DNA of 23,296 nucleotides from JAIRTY01 sp050257395 (GCA_050257395.1 JBLMWU010000138.1:1-23296); one strand, 5' to 3'. Shown: positions 9,814-16,853, counted from the first letter of the stretch. Made by a program: numbers and translations. Notes: generated by a model not told the origin, from the letters alone.

Positions 9814-9847
9814 GGACCTGCGAAGATCCAGTAGGCGCCGCAGGTCC
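9814..9847 (+). terminator. Hairpin downstream of the tRNA-like gene
   Basis: GGACCTGCG (9814-9822) pairs perfectly with CGCAGGTCC (9839-9847) around a 16-base loop, 17 bases after the tRNA 3' end. It could end the tRNA transcript. Its right arm lies in CCGCAGGTCC (9838-9847), which is repeated directly at 9883-9892. Confidence 0.4.
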
Positions 9848-10235
9848 AGGGGTGGCGGCGAGCCGCAGCGGACGCGGGGGAGCCGCAGGTCCCGGACGGT
9901 AGCGCTGGGTGATTAAACGCCATTCACCGGCACTGCAGATCATTTTCCGCGAACTGAGTCCTGATTCGGCCACCTGCCGCCGGTAACGCCCTGAGCAGGA
10001 CAGTTGCATAGTCAGAACTACCGCCCCAGCCCGCGCAACCTAGCTGCTCATACGGTTATTTCGGTTTCATCCGGAATTCATGATCCGGTAACTCACGGCA
10101 ACCGCACAAGTGCCATTCCGTCATACTGAGCGTATCCAGCCGCTACCGTCCGCCATGTCCCGTGACCGCGGCGTGCGGGGAGGCTCATGAGCGCGCCGCA
10201 GCCCGCCCGCGCTGCCGGGGCAGCGCGTGGCGGCC
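9848..10235. other. Gene-free zone between the tRNA-like gene and the PPOX gene
   Basis: The part 9848-9900 is GC-rich and holds the second CCGCAGGTCC copy. From about 9905 to 10140 the DNA is clearly richer in A and T, with stop codons in most frames and no convincing start with a ribosome site. ATG 10187 follows GGGGAGG by only three bases, and its frame runs through the PPOX terminator and antisense to that gene, so I do not call it. No integrase or insertion sequence is visible. Confidence 0.5.
10208..10227 (-). terminator. Terminator of the DUF4287-PPOX operon
   Basis: CGCGCTGCC-GG-GGCAGCGCG, a perfect 9-bp inverted repeat, lies nine bases beyond the PPOX stop codon on the minus strand, where a terminator is expected. 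Confidence 0.6.
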
Positions 10236-10646
10236 TCAGCCGCTGTAGTCCGGCCCGGCCCGGCCGATGCTCACCCGGAGGATCACCCGCCGGTCCCGCC
10301 GCATGGCCGCGCGGTAGTCGTCCCAGTCGGGGTGCTCCCCGGCGACCAGCCGGTAGTACCCGATCAGGAGCTCCATCGCGTCCGGCAGCGGGACCACCTC
10401 AGCGGTGCCGTCGAGCTGGACCCAGTCGCCGAAGAACCCGTCGCTGATGACGCACAGCGAGGCGCGGGGGTCGCGGCGCAGGTTGCGGGTCTTGGCGGCG
10501 GCCTCCCGGGTGCTGATGAGCACCTGGGAGGCATCGTCGACCGCGGCCAGCACCGGGCTCAGCTGCGGCAGCCCGTCCGCCCGGAACGTGGCCAGCACCG
10601 CCCGGTGATGGGCGTGCAGGAACTCCAGGGCGCGGGCTGGGTCCAC
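10236..10646 (-). CDS. PPOX-class (pyridoxamine 5'-phosphate oxidase-like) F420/FMN-binding protein
   Basis: Predicted 136-residue cytoplasmic split-barrel flavin- or deazaflavin-binding protein, the single-domain type usually annotated as PPOX-class F420-dependent oxidoreductase in actinobacteria. HRAVLATFRADGLPQLSPV (14-32) is the first strand pair, AAAKTRNLRRDPRASLCV the cofactor phosphate-binding region, and DWVQLDGTAEVVPLP, YYRLVAGEHPDWDDYRAAM and a closing ISIGRAGPD-like strand follow. GTG 10646 lies one base after the stop of the upstream DUF4287 gene, so the two are co-transcribed and probably coupled. Whether the cofactor is F420 or FMN, and the substrate, cannot be read from sequence. 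Confidence 0.88.
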   Translation of the reverse strand: MDPARALEFLHAHHRAVLATFRADGLPQLSPVLAAVDDASQVLISTREAAAKTRNLRRDPRASLCVISDGFFGDWVQLDGTAEVVPLPDAMELLIGYYRLVAGEHPDWDDYRAAMRRDRRVILRVSIGRAGPDYSG

Positions 10647-10647
10647 G

Positions 10648-10881
10648 TCAGGCGAAGTTCAGCCGGATGCGCCGCCTCATCTCATACTCGTGCACGATGG
10701 CACTGGCGTAGCCGTGGGAGAGCCCGTGCTCGTCCGAGAGCCAGTGGGCACGCTCCTCGCAGCGGAGGAACGGGGGTCCGGATTCCAGGCTTCTGAACCA
10801 CTCAGGGAGGTCGCGGCCGGTGACGGCCGGGATGCGCGCGATCAGGTTCTTATGCGTCTCCGGAGAGCGATTCAGAGTCAA
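10648..10881 (-). CDS. DUF4287 family small protein
   Basis: 77-residue protein of a small family (SPETHKNLIARIPAVTGRDL, PEWFRSLESGPPFL, WLSDEHGLSHGYASAIVHEY) found widely, often alone or fused to a DUF5655-type domain; its function is unknown. The start codon is TTG at 10881, supported by a perfect GGAGG (complement of 10888-10892) seven bases ahead and by the family alignment beginning a few residues in. It is the first gene of a two-gene operon with the PPOX protein. The mostly helical, charged composition suggests a small DNA- or protein-binding module, but that is inference. Confidence 0.87.
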   Translation of the reverse strand: MTLNRSPETHKNLIARIPAVTGRDLPEWFRSLESGPPFLRCEERAHWLSDEHGLSHGYASAIVHEYEMRRRIRLNFA

Positions 10882-10911
10882 CTGGCACCTCCAGGGGGCG
10901 GGACTCCTCTT

Positions 10912-10925
10912 GCAGTCGAGACTGC
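10912..10925 (-). promoter_or_regulatory. Dyad upstream of the DUF4287-PPOX operon
   Basis: GCAGTC-GA-GACTGC is a 6-bp perfect dyad 31-44 bases before the TTG start, a suitable place for an operator overlapping the promoter. A TTGTCA-like -35 (reverse complement of TGACAA near 10942-10947) lies just upstream. The assignment rests on position and symmetry only. Confidence 0.35.
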
Positions 10926-10987
10926 CTCACGCCGGCTTCCGTGACAACCCCTGATGGTCCCCTTTCCGTAACCTCCTTGATGAGGGA

Positions 10988-11037
10988 CCGTTACCGCCGG
11001 CCGGCTCTGGCGCCCGCGGGGGGACATGCGGTAACGG
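10988..11037. repeat. Inverted repeat CCGTTACCG / CGGTAACGG
   Basis: Perfect 9-bp arms at 10988-10996 and 11029-11037 are separated by 32 bases. A related half-site TTCCGTAACC lies near 10966-10975. The element is in the gap between the beta-rich protein gene and the DUF4287 operon, about 110-155 bases before the latter's start, and could be a pair of regulator half-sites or a long-loop hairpin. Confidence 0.5.
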
Positions 11038-11070
11038 ACCGGGCGCGCGGGCATCACCGTGCCCGTACCG

Positions 11071-11102
11071 CGCGTCCCCGGCACCGGGGTGCCGGGGACG
11101 CG
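11071..11102 (-). terminator. Strong hairpin terminator after the beta-rich protein gene
   Basis: CGCGTCCCCGGCACC (11071-11085) and its exact reverse complement (11088-11102) are separated by GG. The 15-bp stem starts 19 bases beyond the stop of the minus-strand gene. Confidence 0.7.
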
Positions 11103-11121
11103 GGCCCGCCGGGACGGGCGC

Positions 11122-11493
11122 TCAGGAGCCGAGCGGGAAGTGGATGCCGGCCAGCGAGGTGAAGGCGGGTGCGGAGAGCCCGGAGGCGGAGACGGCCCCC
11201 GCCGTGGTGATCTCCAGGGTGCCTTCGGTACCGCCGCTGGTGTAAACCGGCAGCCACAGGTTGTGGCGGGGCCGGGCGGCCTTGGGCAGCATGGTGAAGA
11301 TCTTCGCGGTGCCGGACGCCCGCCAGGTGGACCCGGACAGGTAGACGATGCCGCCGCTGACGGCGACCCGCGGGCTGCCGGTGCCGGAGGCGGGCACCCA
11401 GCCGTTCTGGAGGGTCAGCTTGCCGGAGGTCAGCGTGACCGGGAAGGAGAGGCCCGCCAGCGACGAGAACTGGGTGGCGCCGGTGCCCCACAT
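11122..11493 (-). CDS. Small beta-rich protein resembling tail-fibre or collagen-like C-terminal domains
   Basis: 123 residues, rich in Gly, Ser, Thr and Leu with alternating hydrophobics and no signal peptide or membrane segment. The pattern LTLQNGW (26-32), VAVSGGIVYLSGS (43-55), FTMLPKAARPRHNLWLPV (66-83), GTLEITTAGAVS (91-102), FTSLAGIHFP (111-120) resembles the beta-sandwich that ends tail-fibre-like and collagen-like proteins of actinomycetes and their phages. I recognise it by pattern only. The decapeptide FSSLAGLSFP at 9-18 nearly repeats the last one, so the ORF could contain the tail of one unit plus one whole unit of a once longer protein. The in-frame sequence upstream of ATG 11493 reaches a stop within 16 codons without domain sequence. 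The ribosome site is weak (AAAGG, 10 bases before). Role unknown. Confidence 0.75.
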   Translation of the reverse strand: MWGTGATQFSSLAGLSFPVTLTSGKLTLQNGWVPASGTGSPRVAVSGGIVYLSGSTWRASGTAKIFTMLPKAARPRHNLWLPVYTSGGTEGTLEITTAGAVSASGLSAPAFTSLAGIHFPLGS

Positions 11494-11515
11494 GAGCTGA
11501 CGGCCTTTCTGGTCA

Positions 11516-11535
11516 CCCGCCGCGGCTGCGGCGGG
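11516..11535 (-). other. Leader hairpin before the beta-rich protein gene
   Basis: CCCGCCGC-GGCT-GCGGCGGG, a perfect 8-bp stem with a four-base loop, lies 23-42 bases before the start at 11493 on the minus strand. It could be a leader structure or a terminator of upstream transcription. A second hairpin, GCCCGC-tgcac-GCGGGC, lies at 11622-11638. Confidence 0.45.
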
Positions 11536-11677
11536 CTGCTATGCCGGTAAGAGCCCGGCGCAGGCAGCCCGCCAACAACTTCTTGCGGAGGAAACCGCGG
11601 AACCGCTGCCCCGTCCTCTTGGCCCGCTGCACGCGGGCAGGGCAACGCTAGGGACAGGCGCTCATAATCCGTTCACA

Positions 11678-11695
11678 GCCCGGCGGGGGCCGGGC
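11678..11695 (-). terminator. Terminator of the thiolase gene
   Basis: GCCCGGC-GGGG-GCCGGGC, a 7-bp perfect hairpin, begins seven bases beyond the thiolase stop codon on the minus strand. Confidence 0.55.
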
Positions 11696-11701
11696 GCGTC
11701 C

Positions 11702-12922
11702 TCAGGACAGCCGCTCCATGACCATCGCCATGCCCTGGCCGCCGCCCACGCACATGGTCTCCAGGCCGAAGGTCTTGTCGTGGAACTGCAGGCCGTTGAG
11801 CAGCGTGCTGGTGATCCGGGCGCCGGTCATGCCGAACGGGTGGCCGACCGCGATCGCGCCGCCGTTCACGTTCAGCTTGGCCAGGTCGATGCCGAGGTCC
11901 CGGTAGGAGGGGATGACCTGGGCGGCGAACGCTTCGTTGATCTCCACCAGGTCGATGTCCTCGATGGTCATCCCGGCCCGCGCCAGCGCCTGCCGGGACG
12001 CCTCCACCGGCCCCAGCCCCATGATCTCGGGCGACAGGCCGGTCACGCCGGTGGACACGATCCGGGCCAGCGGGGTGATGCCGAGCTCGGCCGCCTTGCG
12101 GTCACTCATGATCACGACCGCGGCGGCGCCGTCGTTGAGCGGGCAGCAGTTGCCAGCGGTGACCGTGCCGTCGGGGCGGAAGACCGGCTGCAGCGAGGCC
12201 ACCTTCTCCAGCGTGGTCCCGGGCCGCGGGCCGTCGTCGGCCGACACCACGCTGCCGTCCGGCAGGGTGACCGGGGTGATCTCCCGCTGCCAGAACCCGT
12301 TCGCCAGCGCCTTCTCGGCCAGGTTCTGCGACCGGACCCCGAACTCGTCCTGCTCCGCGCGGGTGATGCCGCGGATGGCGGCGACGTTCTCCGCGGTCTG
12401 GCCCATCGCGATGTAGATGTCCGGCACCTGCCCGTCCTCGCGCGGGTCGTGCCAGGCCTCGACGCCGGCGCCGGAGCGCTGCTGGGTGCGGGCCTCGGCG
12501 TCCGCGAACACCGGGTTGTGGGTGCCCTCGGCGCTGTCGCTGCTGCCCTTGACGAACCTGCTGACGCACTCCACGCCCGCGGAGATGAACACGTCGCCCT
12601 CGCCCGCCTTGATGGCGTGCAGGGCCATCCGGGTGGTCTGCAGCGACGAGGAGCAGTAACGGGTGATGGTCGTGCCGGGGACGCTGTCGAGGCCGAGCAT
12701 GACCGCGACCACCCGGGCCATGTTGAAGCCCTGCTCACCGCCGGGCAGGCCGCAGCCCAGCATGATGTCGTTGATGTCCGCCGGGTCGAGCTGCGGCACC
12801 TTGGCCAGGGCCGCGGTCACGATCTGCCGGGTCAGGTCGTCGGGCCGGATGGAGGTGAGTGATCCCTTGAACGCCCGCCCGATGGGTGAACGGGCAGTCG
12901 CGACGATGACGGCCTCGGCCAT
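11702..12922 (-). CDS. Acetyl-CoA acetyltransferase / 3-ketoacyl-CoA thiolase
   Basis: 406-residue thiolase, which cleaves 3-ketoacyl-CoA with CoA (beta-oxidation) or condenses two acetyl-CoA. The nucleophile is C90 in TTITRYCSSSLQTTR. NEAF (329-332), H361 in GGAIAVGHPFGMTGAR and C391 in CVGGGQGMA complete the active site, so a functional enzyme is expected. ATG 12922 is preceded by GGGAG (complement of 12931-12935) at eight bases. It is transcribed away from cbs. In mycobacteria a FadA3-type thiolase lies close to cbs and metB, so the neighbourhood appears conserved. Substrate chain length cannot be read from sequence, and I give no gene symbol. Confidence 0.94.
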   Translation of the reverse strand: MAEAVIVATARSPIGRAFKGSLTSIRPDDLTRQIVTAALAKVPQLDPADINDIMLGCGLPGGEQGFNMARVVAVMLGLDSVPGTTITRYCSSSLQTTRMALHAIKAGEGDVFISAGVECVSRFVKGSSDSAEGTHNPVFADAEARTQQRSGAGVEAWHDPREDGQVPDIYIAMGQTAENVAAIRGITRAEQDEFGVRSQNLAEKALANGFWQREITPVTLPDGSVVSADDGPRPGTTLEKVASLQPVFRPDGTVTAGNCCPLNDGAAAVVIMSDRKAAELGITPLARIVSTGVTGLSPEIMGLGPVEASRQALARAGMTIEDIDLVEINEAFAAQVIPSYRDLGIDLAKLNVNGGAIAVGHPFGMTGARITSTLLNGLQFHDKTFGLETMCVGGGQGMAMVMERLS

Positions 12923-12994
12923 GGCTGCTGCTCCCTCGCATCCAGATAGCTACTCCCGGGTAGCCTACGCCGCCCAGCCCGGGCCAGCCAAAGG

Positions 12995-13123
12995 GGGCGC
13001 GGTAGCGCCCGGGCCGGAGCGAGCCGAAGGGCCGCGCCGCCGTCTGGACTGACGAGCGAGGCGACGGAGGAGCCGGAGCGAGGAGGGAAGACGGCGGGCT
13101 CGAGCGGCCCGGAGGCGAGCGAG
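12995..13123. repeat. GAGCGAG-rich, strongly structured intergenic element
   Basis: A small hairpin GGGCGC-GGTA-GCGCCC (12995-13010) precedes a large imperfect one. In the latter GGGCCGC (13029-13035) pairs with GCGGCCC (13104-13110) and CCGCCGTCT (13037-13045) pairs with AGACGGCGG (13089-13097), enclosing a 43-base loop. The heptamer GAGCGAG occurs four times, at 13017, 13054, 13076 and 13117. There is no coding frame of interest. The element lies between the divergent thiolase and cbs genes and may be a dispersed repeat, or part of the leader or promoter region of one of them. Confidence 0.6.
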
Positions 13124-13202
13124 GGCCAGAAAAACGGTAGCGTCGGATGATCACCACCGGTGCGCCAGCATGCCCGGCGGCCGGCACTGGCAGGGGGCAG
13201 CG

Positions 13203-14588
13203 ATGCAGGTACATGAATCCCTCACCGAACTGGTCGGGAACACTCCGCTGGTCAGGCTGCGTGCCGTCACCCGCGGGCTGGGCCAGGGCGCCCCGCGGGT
13301 GCTGGCCAAGGTGGAGTACTTCAACCCGGGCGGCTCGGTCAAGGACCGGATCGCGCTGAGCATGGTGGAGGCGGCCGAGAAGTCCGGTGCGCTGCGGCCG
13401 GGCGGCACGATCATCGAGCCGACGTCCGGCAACACCGGCGTGGGCCTGGCCATCGTGGCCGCGGAAAAGGGCTACCGGTGCCTGTTCGTGTGCCCGGACA
13501 AGGTGAGCCAGGACAAGATCAGCGTGCTGCGCGCCTACGGCGCCGAGGTGGTGGTCTGCCCGGGAACGGTGTCGCCGGACCACCCTGACTCCTATTACTC
13601 GGTGTCCACCCGGCTGGCCGCCGAGACGCCCGGCGGCTGGAAGCCCGACCAGTATGCGAACCCGGAGAACCCGGCGTCGCATTACCGTTCCACCGGGCCG
13701 GAGATCTGGGCGCAGACCGATGGCCTGGTCACCCACTTCGTGGCCGGGATCGGCACCGGCGGCACCATCACCGGCACCGGCCGCTACCTCAAGGAGGTCT
13801 CCGGCGGCCGGGTCAGGGTGATCGGCGCGGACCCGGAAGGCTCGGTGTACTCGGGCGGCTCCGGGCGGCCGTACCTGGTGGAGGGGGTCGGCGAGGACAT
13901 GTGGCCGGACACCTTCGACCCGTCGGTGTGCGACGAGGTGATCGCGGTCAGCGACGCGGACTCGTTCCTCATGACCCGGCGGCTCGCCCGGGAGGAGGCG
14001 CTGCTCACCGGGGGTTCCTGCGGCCTGGCGGTGGCCGCCGCGCTCCGGGTGGCCGCTGCCGCGGGCCCGGATGACGTGATCGTGGTGCTGCTGCCCGACG
14101 GCGGCCGCGGCTACCTGGCGAAGATCTACAACGACGAGTGGATGGCGGACTACGGGTTCCTCACCGAGGAGAGCGCCGAGCCGAAGGTGGCGGACGTGCT
14201 GTCCCGCAAGCTGGGCGGCCTGCCCGAGTTCGTGCACGCGCACCCGGACGAGTCGGTCGCCCAGGCAGTGGCCATCCTGCGGGAGTACAACGTGTCGCAG
14301 CTGCCGGTCATGAAGCAGGAGCCGCCGGTGATGGCGGCCGAGATGCTCGGCTCGGTGGTGGAGCGGGACCTGCTGGAGGCGCTGGTGTCCGGCCGGGCCA
14401 CGCCGGACGATCCAGTCGGCGAGCACATGTCGGGGCCGCTGCCGATGGTCGGCTCGGGTGAGCCGGTCAGCCGCGCGGTGGAGGCGCTGGAGAAGTCGGG
14501 TGCGGCGGTGGTGCTGGTGGACGGCAGGCCGGCCGGCCTGATCACCCGCCAGGACGTGCTGGCCTTCCTCGCGGGCGGCACGGCATGA
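13203..14588 (+). CDS. cbs: Cystathionine beta-synthase
   Basis: PLP enzyme that condenses serine and homocysteine to cystathionine, the first step of reverse transsulfuration. ATG 13203, with AGGGGG (13192-13197) five bases before it, gives MQVHESLTELVGNTPLVRL and 461 residues; an ATG at 13170 would add 11 unconserved residues. The PLP lysine is K47 in NPGGSVKDR, the substrate loop is TSGNTG (74-79), and the phosphate loop is GIGTGGTITGTG. EGVGEDMWPDTFD supports Cbs over cysteine synthase. From about residue 335 to the end, two CBS motifs form a regulatory Bateman module (VSQLPVMKQ, GSVVERDLLEAL, VVLVDGRPAGLITRQDVLAFL). There is no N-terminal heme-binding extension. It overlaps metB by ATGA, so the two enzymes are made together. 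Confidence 0.96.
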   Translation: MQVHESLTELVGNTPLVRLRAVTRGLGQGAPRVLAKVEYFNPGGSVKDRIALSMVEAAEKSGALRPGGTIIEPTSGNTGVGLAIVAAEKGYRCLFVCPDKVSQDKISVLRAYGAEVVVCPGTVSPDHPDSYYSVSTRLAAETPGGWKPDQYANPENPASHYRSTGPEIWAQTDGLVTHFVAGIGTGGTITGTGRYLKEVSGGRVRVIGADPEGSVYSGGSGRPYLVEGVGEDMWPDTFDPSVCDEVIAVSDADSFLMTRRLAREEALLTGGSCGLAVAAALRVAAAAGPDDVIVVLLPDGGRGYLAKIYNDEWMADYGFLTEESAEPKVADVLSRKLGGLPEFVHAHPDESVAQAVAILREYNVSQLPVMKQEPPVMAAEMLGSVVERDLLEALVSGRATPDDPVGEHMSGPLPMVGSGEPVSRAVEALEKSGAAVVLVDGRPAGLITRQDVLAFLAGGTA

Positions 14589-15796
14589 CCGAGCCTGGCG
14601 GGAGCCGCCCGCCCGCGAGCGGCCAGCAGCCGGGCGGCGGGCGCTGGCCGGCCATGGCCCTGGAGACGCTCGCGATCCACGCCGGCCAGGAGCCGGACCC
14701 GCTGACCGGCGCGGTGGTACCGCCGATCTACCAGGTGTCCACCTACGCGCAGGACGGGGTGGGCGGGCTGCGCGCCGGCTACGACTACTCGCGCAGCGGC
14801 AACCCCACCCGGGCCGCGCTGGAGGAGTGCCTGGCGGCGCTGGAGGGCGGCGTGCGGGCGCTGGCGTTCGCCTCCGGCATGGCGGCCGAGGACTGCCTGC
14901 TGCGCACCGTCTGCGCCCCCGGCGACGACGTGATCATCCCGCAGGACGCCTACGGCGGCACGTTCCGGCTGTTCGACAAAGTCCTGACCCGGTGGGGGGT
15001 GACCTACCGGCCGGTGCCGCTGGCGGACCTCACCGCCCTGCGGCAGGCGCTGGCGGACCGGCCCGCCCGCGCGGTCTGGGTGGAGACGCCGACCAACCCG
15101 CTGCTGGGCGTCGCGGACGTCGCCGCCATCGCGCAGGCCTGCCGGGACGCGGGCGCGCTGCTGGTGGTGGACAACACGTTCGCGTCGCCGTTCCTGCAGA
15201 ACCCGCTGGCGCTGGGCGCCGACGTGGTCGTCCATTCCACCACCAAATACCTCGGCGGCCACTCCGACGTGGTGGGCGGGGCGCTGGTCACCGCCGACGC
15301 CGGGCTCGGTGAGCGGCTCGCCTTCGTGCAGAACTCGACCGGCGGGGTGGCCGGCCCGTTCGACGCCTGGCTCACGCTGCGGGGGATCAAGACGCTCGGC
15401 GTGCGGATGGAGCGGCACAGCGCGAACGCGGCCCGGCTGGCGGAGGTGCTCACCGCCCACCCGGCCGTGACCGAGGTGCTCTATCCGGGCCTGCCCACCC
15501 ATCCCGGCCACGACGTGGCCGCCAAGCAGATGCGCGGGTTCGGCGGGATGGTGTCGCTGCGGGTGCGCGGCGGCGAGGCCGCCGCGGTCGCGGTCTGCGG
15601 CCGGACCCGGCTGTTCACCCTCGGCGAGTCGCTCGGCGGGGTGGAGTCGCTGATCGAGCACCCCGCCCGGATGACGCACGCGTCCGCGGCCGGCTCACCG
15701 CTGGCGGTGCCGCCGGACCTGATCCGGCTGTCGGTCGGCCTGGAGTCGGCCGGCGACCTGATCGAGGATCTCCGCGAGGCGCTCAGCCAGGACTGA
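14585..15796 (+). CDS. metB: Cystathionine gamma-synthase / gamma-lyase
   Basis: Cys/Met-metabolism PLP enzyme, 403 residues. Signatures are YDYSRSGNPTRAALEECLA (66-84), ASGMAAEDCLL, VETPTNPLLGVAD, VVDNTFASPFLQNPL (194-208), STTKYLGGHSDVVGG with PLP lysine K221, and ESLGGVESLIEHPARMTHAS near the C-terminus. Synthase (forward) and lyase (reverse) members of this family are hard to tell apart. Because the gene starts within the cbs stop codon (ATGA) and cbs makes cystathionine from homocysteine, a cystathionine gamma-lyase role in reverse transsulfuration is likely, although the equivalent mycobacterial gene is named metB. The first 20 residues are a Gly/Pro-rich extension before the conserved LETLAIHAGQ. 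Confidence 0.93.
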   Translation: MTEPGGSRPPASGQQPGGGRWPAMALETLAIHAGQEPDPLTGAVVPPIYQVSTYAQDGVGGLRAGYDYSRSGNPTRAALEECLAALEGGVRALAFASGMAAEDCLLRTVCAPGDDVIIPQDAYGGTFRLFDKVLTRWGVTYRPVPLADLTALRQALADRPARAVWVETPTNPLLGVADVAAIAQACRDAGALLVVDNTFASPFLQNPLALGADVVVHSTTKYLGGHSDVVGGALVTADAGLGERLAFVQNSTGGVAGPFDAWLTLRGIKTLGVRMERHSANAARLAEVLTAHPAVTEVLYPGLPTHPGHDVAAKQMRGFGGMVSLRVRGGEAAAVAVCGRTRLFTLGESLGGVESLIEHPARMTHASAAGSPLAVPPDLIRLSVGLESAGDLIEDLREALSQD

Positions 15797-15816
15797 CGGG
15801 CGGGCCGGCCGCCGCG

Positions 15817-16389
15817 CTACGGCTGCCAGATCATCAGCGCGAGGATGACCAGCCAGATGATGCTGGCCAGCCCGGCCATGGAGGCGATGCGGCCGCGTTC
15901 CACCGAGGCCAGGTGCGGTATGTCGGCGGTGGCCGGCGCGGCCGCGGGCCCGGTGTCCGGCGCCTGCTCGCTGTCGGCCGCCGCGCCGTCCGCCCCCTCC
16001 GCGGGCGGCTCCGCCGCGCTGGCCACCACGCCCGCCGGGGTCGCCGCCACCTCGGCCTTGGCGGCCGAGTCCAGCGCGACGATGGCCCGGTGCTGGTCGC
16101 GGATGACCAGGACCAGCAGCACGAGGGTCACCACGAACAGGGTCATCGACACACTCAGCCAGGGGTGGCTGAAGTCCTTGCGGAGCTGCGCGAGCACGAT
16201 CCCGAGGATCAGCACGCCCAGCGCGACCACCGAGAAGATCCTGGTCATCCTGGCGAGGTAACGCAGGACCGGCAGGTTGCGGGCGCGCACGTAGCGCGGG
16301 GTCGACATGGTGGCCACGGTGAGCGGGCCGATCGTGAACAGTGCGAAGGCCACGTGCAGCCAGAGCACCAGCCGGTCGGAGAAAGACAT
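15817..16389 (-). CDS. Membrane protein with four predicted segments, family uncertain
   Basis: 190 residues. Hydrophobic segments lie at about 8-28 (LHVAFALFTIGPLTVATMS), 51-69, 76-96 and 167-187. Between the third and fourth lies a long Ala/Pro/Glu-rich loop (107-158) that is probably disordered. The first segment, with its His followed by a small-residue helix and PRYVRAR, loosely recalls DUF2269-type small membrane proteins, but I do not assign a family. ATG 16389 has only a weak GGGG ribosome site. The gene converges on metB with a 20-bp gap and shares its strand with the small membrane protein upstream, from which a strong terminator separates it. Confidence 0.82.
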   Translation of the reverse strand: MSFSDRLVLWLHVAFALFTIGPLTVATMSTPRYVRARNLPVLRYLARMTRIFSVVALGVLILGIVLAQLRKDFSHPWLSVSMTLFVVTLVLLVLVIRDQHRAIVALDSAAKAEVAATPAGVVASAAEPPAEGADGAAADSEQAPDTGPAAAPATADIPHLASVERGRIASMAGLASIIWLVILALMIWQP

Positions 16390-16481
16390 GCCCCGATCCT
16401 AGGGGCGCCGCGGCACGCGGGGCAGGGCCCAGCGGGCGCAGCCCGGGCAGGCGTGCGCCGGCGGCCGGGCCGGATGCAACA

Positions 16482-16511
16482 CGATCCCCGGCAAGCGGGT
16501 GCCGGGGATCG
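16482..16511 (-). terminator. Perfect 12-bp hairpin terminator
   Basis: CGATCCCCGGCA (16482-16493) and TGCCGGGGATCG (16500-16511) enclose the loop AGCGGG. It lies 40 bases beyond the stop of the small membrane protein on the minus strand. A second hairpin (16520-16545: GCCG..CGGGCC, loop TCCG, GGCCCG CGGC, with a two-base bulge) sits between it and the gene, making a tandem pair. Confidence 0.7.
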
Positions 16512-16550
16512 CATCGGACGCCGCGCGGGCCTCCGGGCCCGCGGCGGGTG

Positions 16551-16853
16551 TTACTTGGAGGCAGTCGCGGCGGGCTCGGAGGGGCTCGCGCTGCTGCTGG
16601 ACTTGCCGCCCTTGAGGGTGAACCAGGCGCCGATGAGGCAGATCACCGCCACCACGAGCGAGGCCGCGCCCCACAGCGGACGGTGCTTCTCGGCCTGCGG
16701 GCCGGTGGTGACGGAGCCGATCAGCAGGTTCTTGGCCGGCTCGATGAAGTACATGACGCCCAGGATGATGAGCACGAGGGCGACCACGCCCAGCACCACG
16801 GCGATGATCGTCTTGCCCGACGAGCGGCCGCCGGACTCGCTAACGGAACTCAC
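16551..16853 (-). CDS. Small membrane protein with two predicted segments
   Basis: 100 residues. A Ser/Gly-rich N-terminal tail precedes membrane segments at about 15-37 and 61-80, joined by a loop with EPAKNLLIGSVTTGP. The Ser/Ala/Pro-rich C-terminal tail is expected on the same side as the N-terminus. The start is GTG 16853, supported by a full AAGGAGG (complement of 16859-16865) five bases ahead, one of the strongest ribosome sites in the window, so the protein is probably well expressed. Family not recognised and function unknown. Tandem terminators follow the gene, which makes it likely to be monocistronic. Confidence 0.85.
   Translation of the reverse strand: MSSVSESGGRSSGKTIIAVVLGVVALVLIILGVMYFIEPAKNLLIGSVTTGPQAEKHRPLWGAASLVVAVICLIGAWFTLKGGKSSSSASPSEPAATASK

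Noticed and set aside
9435..9923. Minus-strand reading frame of 162 codons crossing the tRNA-like gene
   Set aside because: It is antisense to both the udgB 3' end and the tRNA-like gene; peptides such as GVEPTLG are what the reverse strand of a T arm encodes. There is no ribosome site.
10187..10447. ATG 10187 with GGGGAGG upstream, 86 codons on the plus strand
   Set aside because: The purine box is only three bases from the ATG, the frame runs through the PPOX terminator and then antisense to PPOX, and the composition is Arg/Pro/Ser-rich as in shadow frames.
13051..13123. GAGCGAG repeats considered as a CRISPR array
   Set aside because: The repeats are only seven bases long, unevenly spaced (37, 22 and 41 bases), with no unique spacers and no cas genes.
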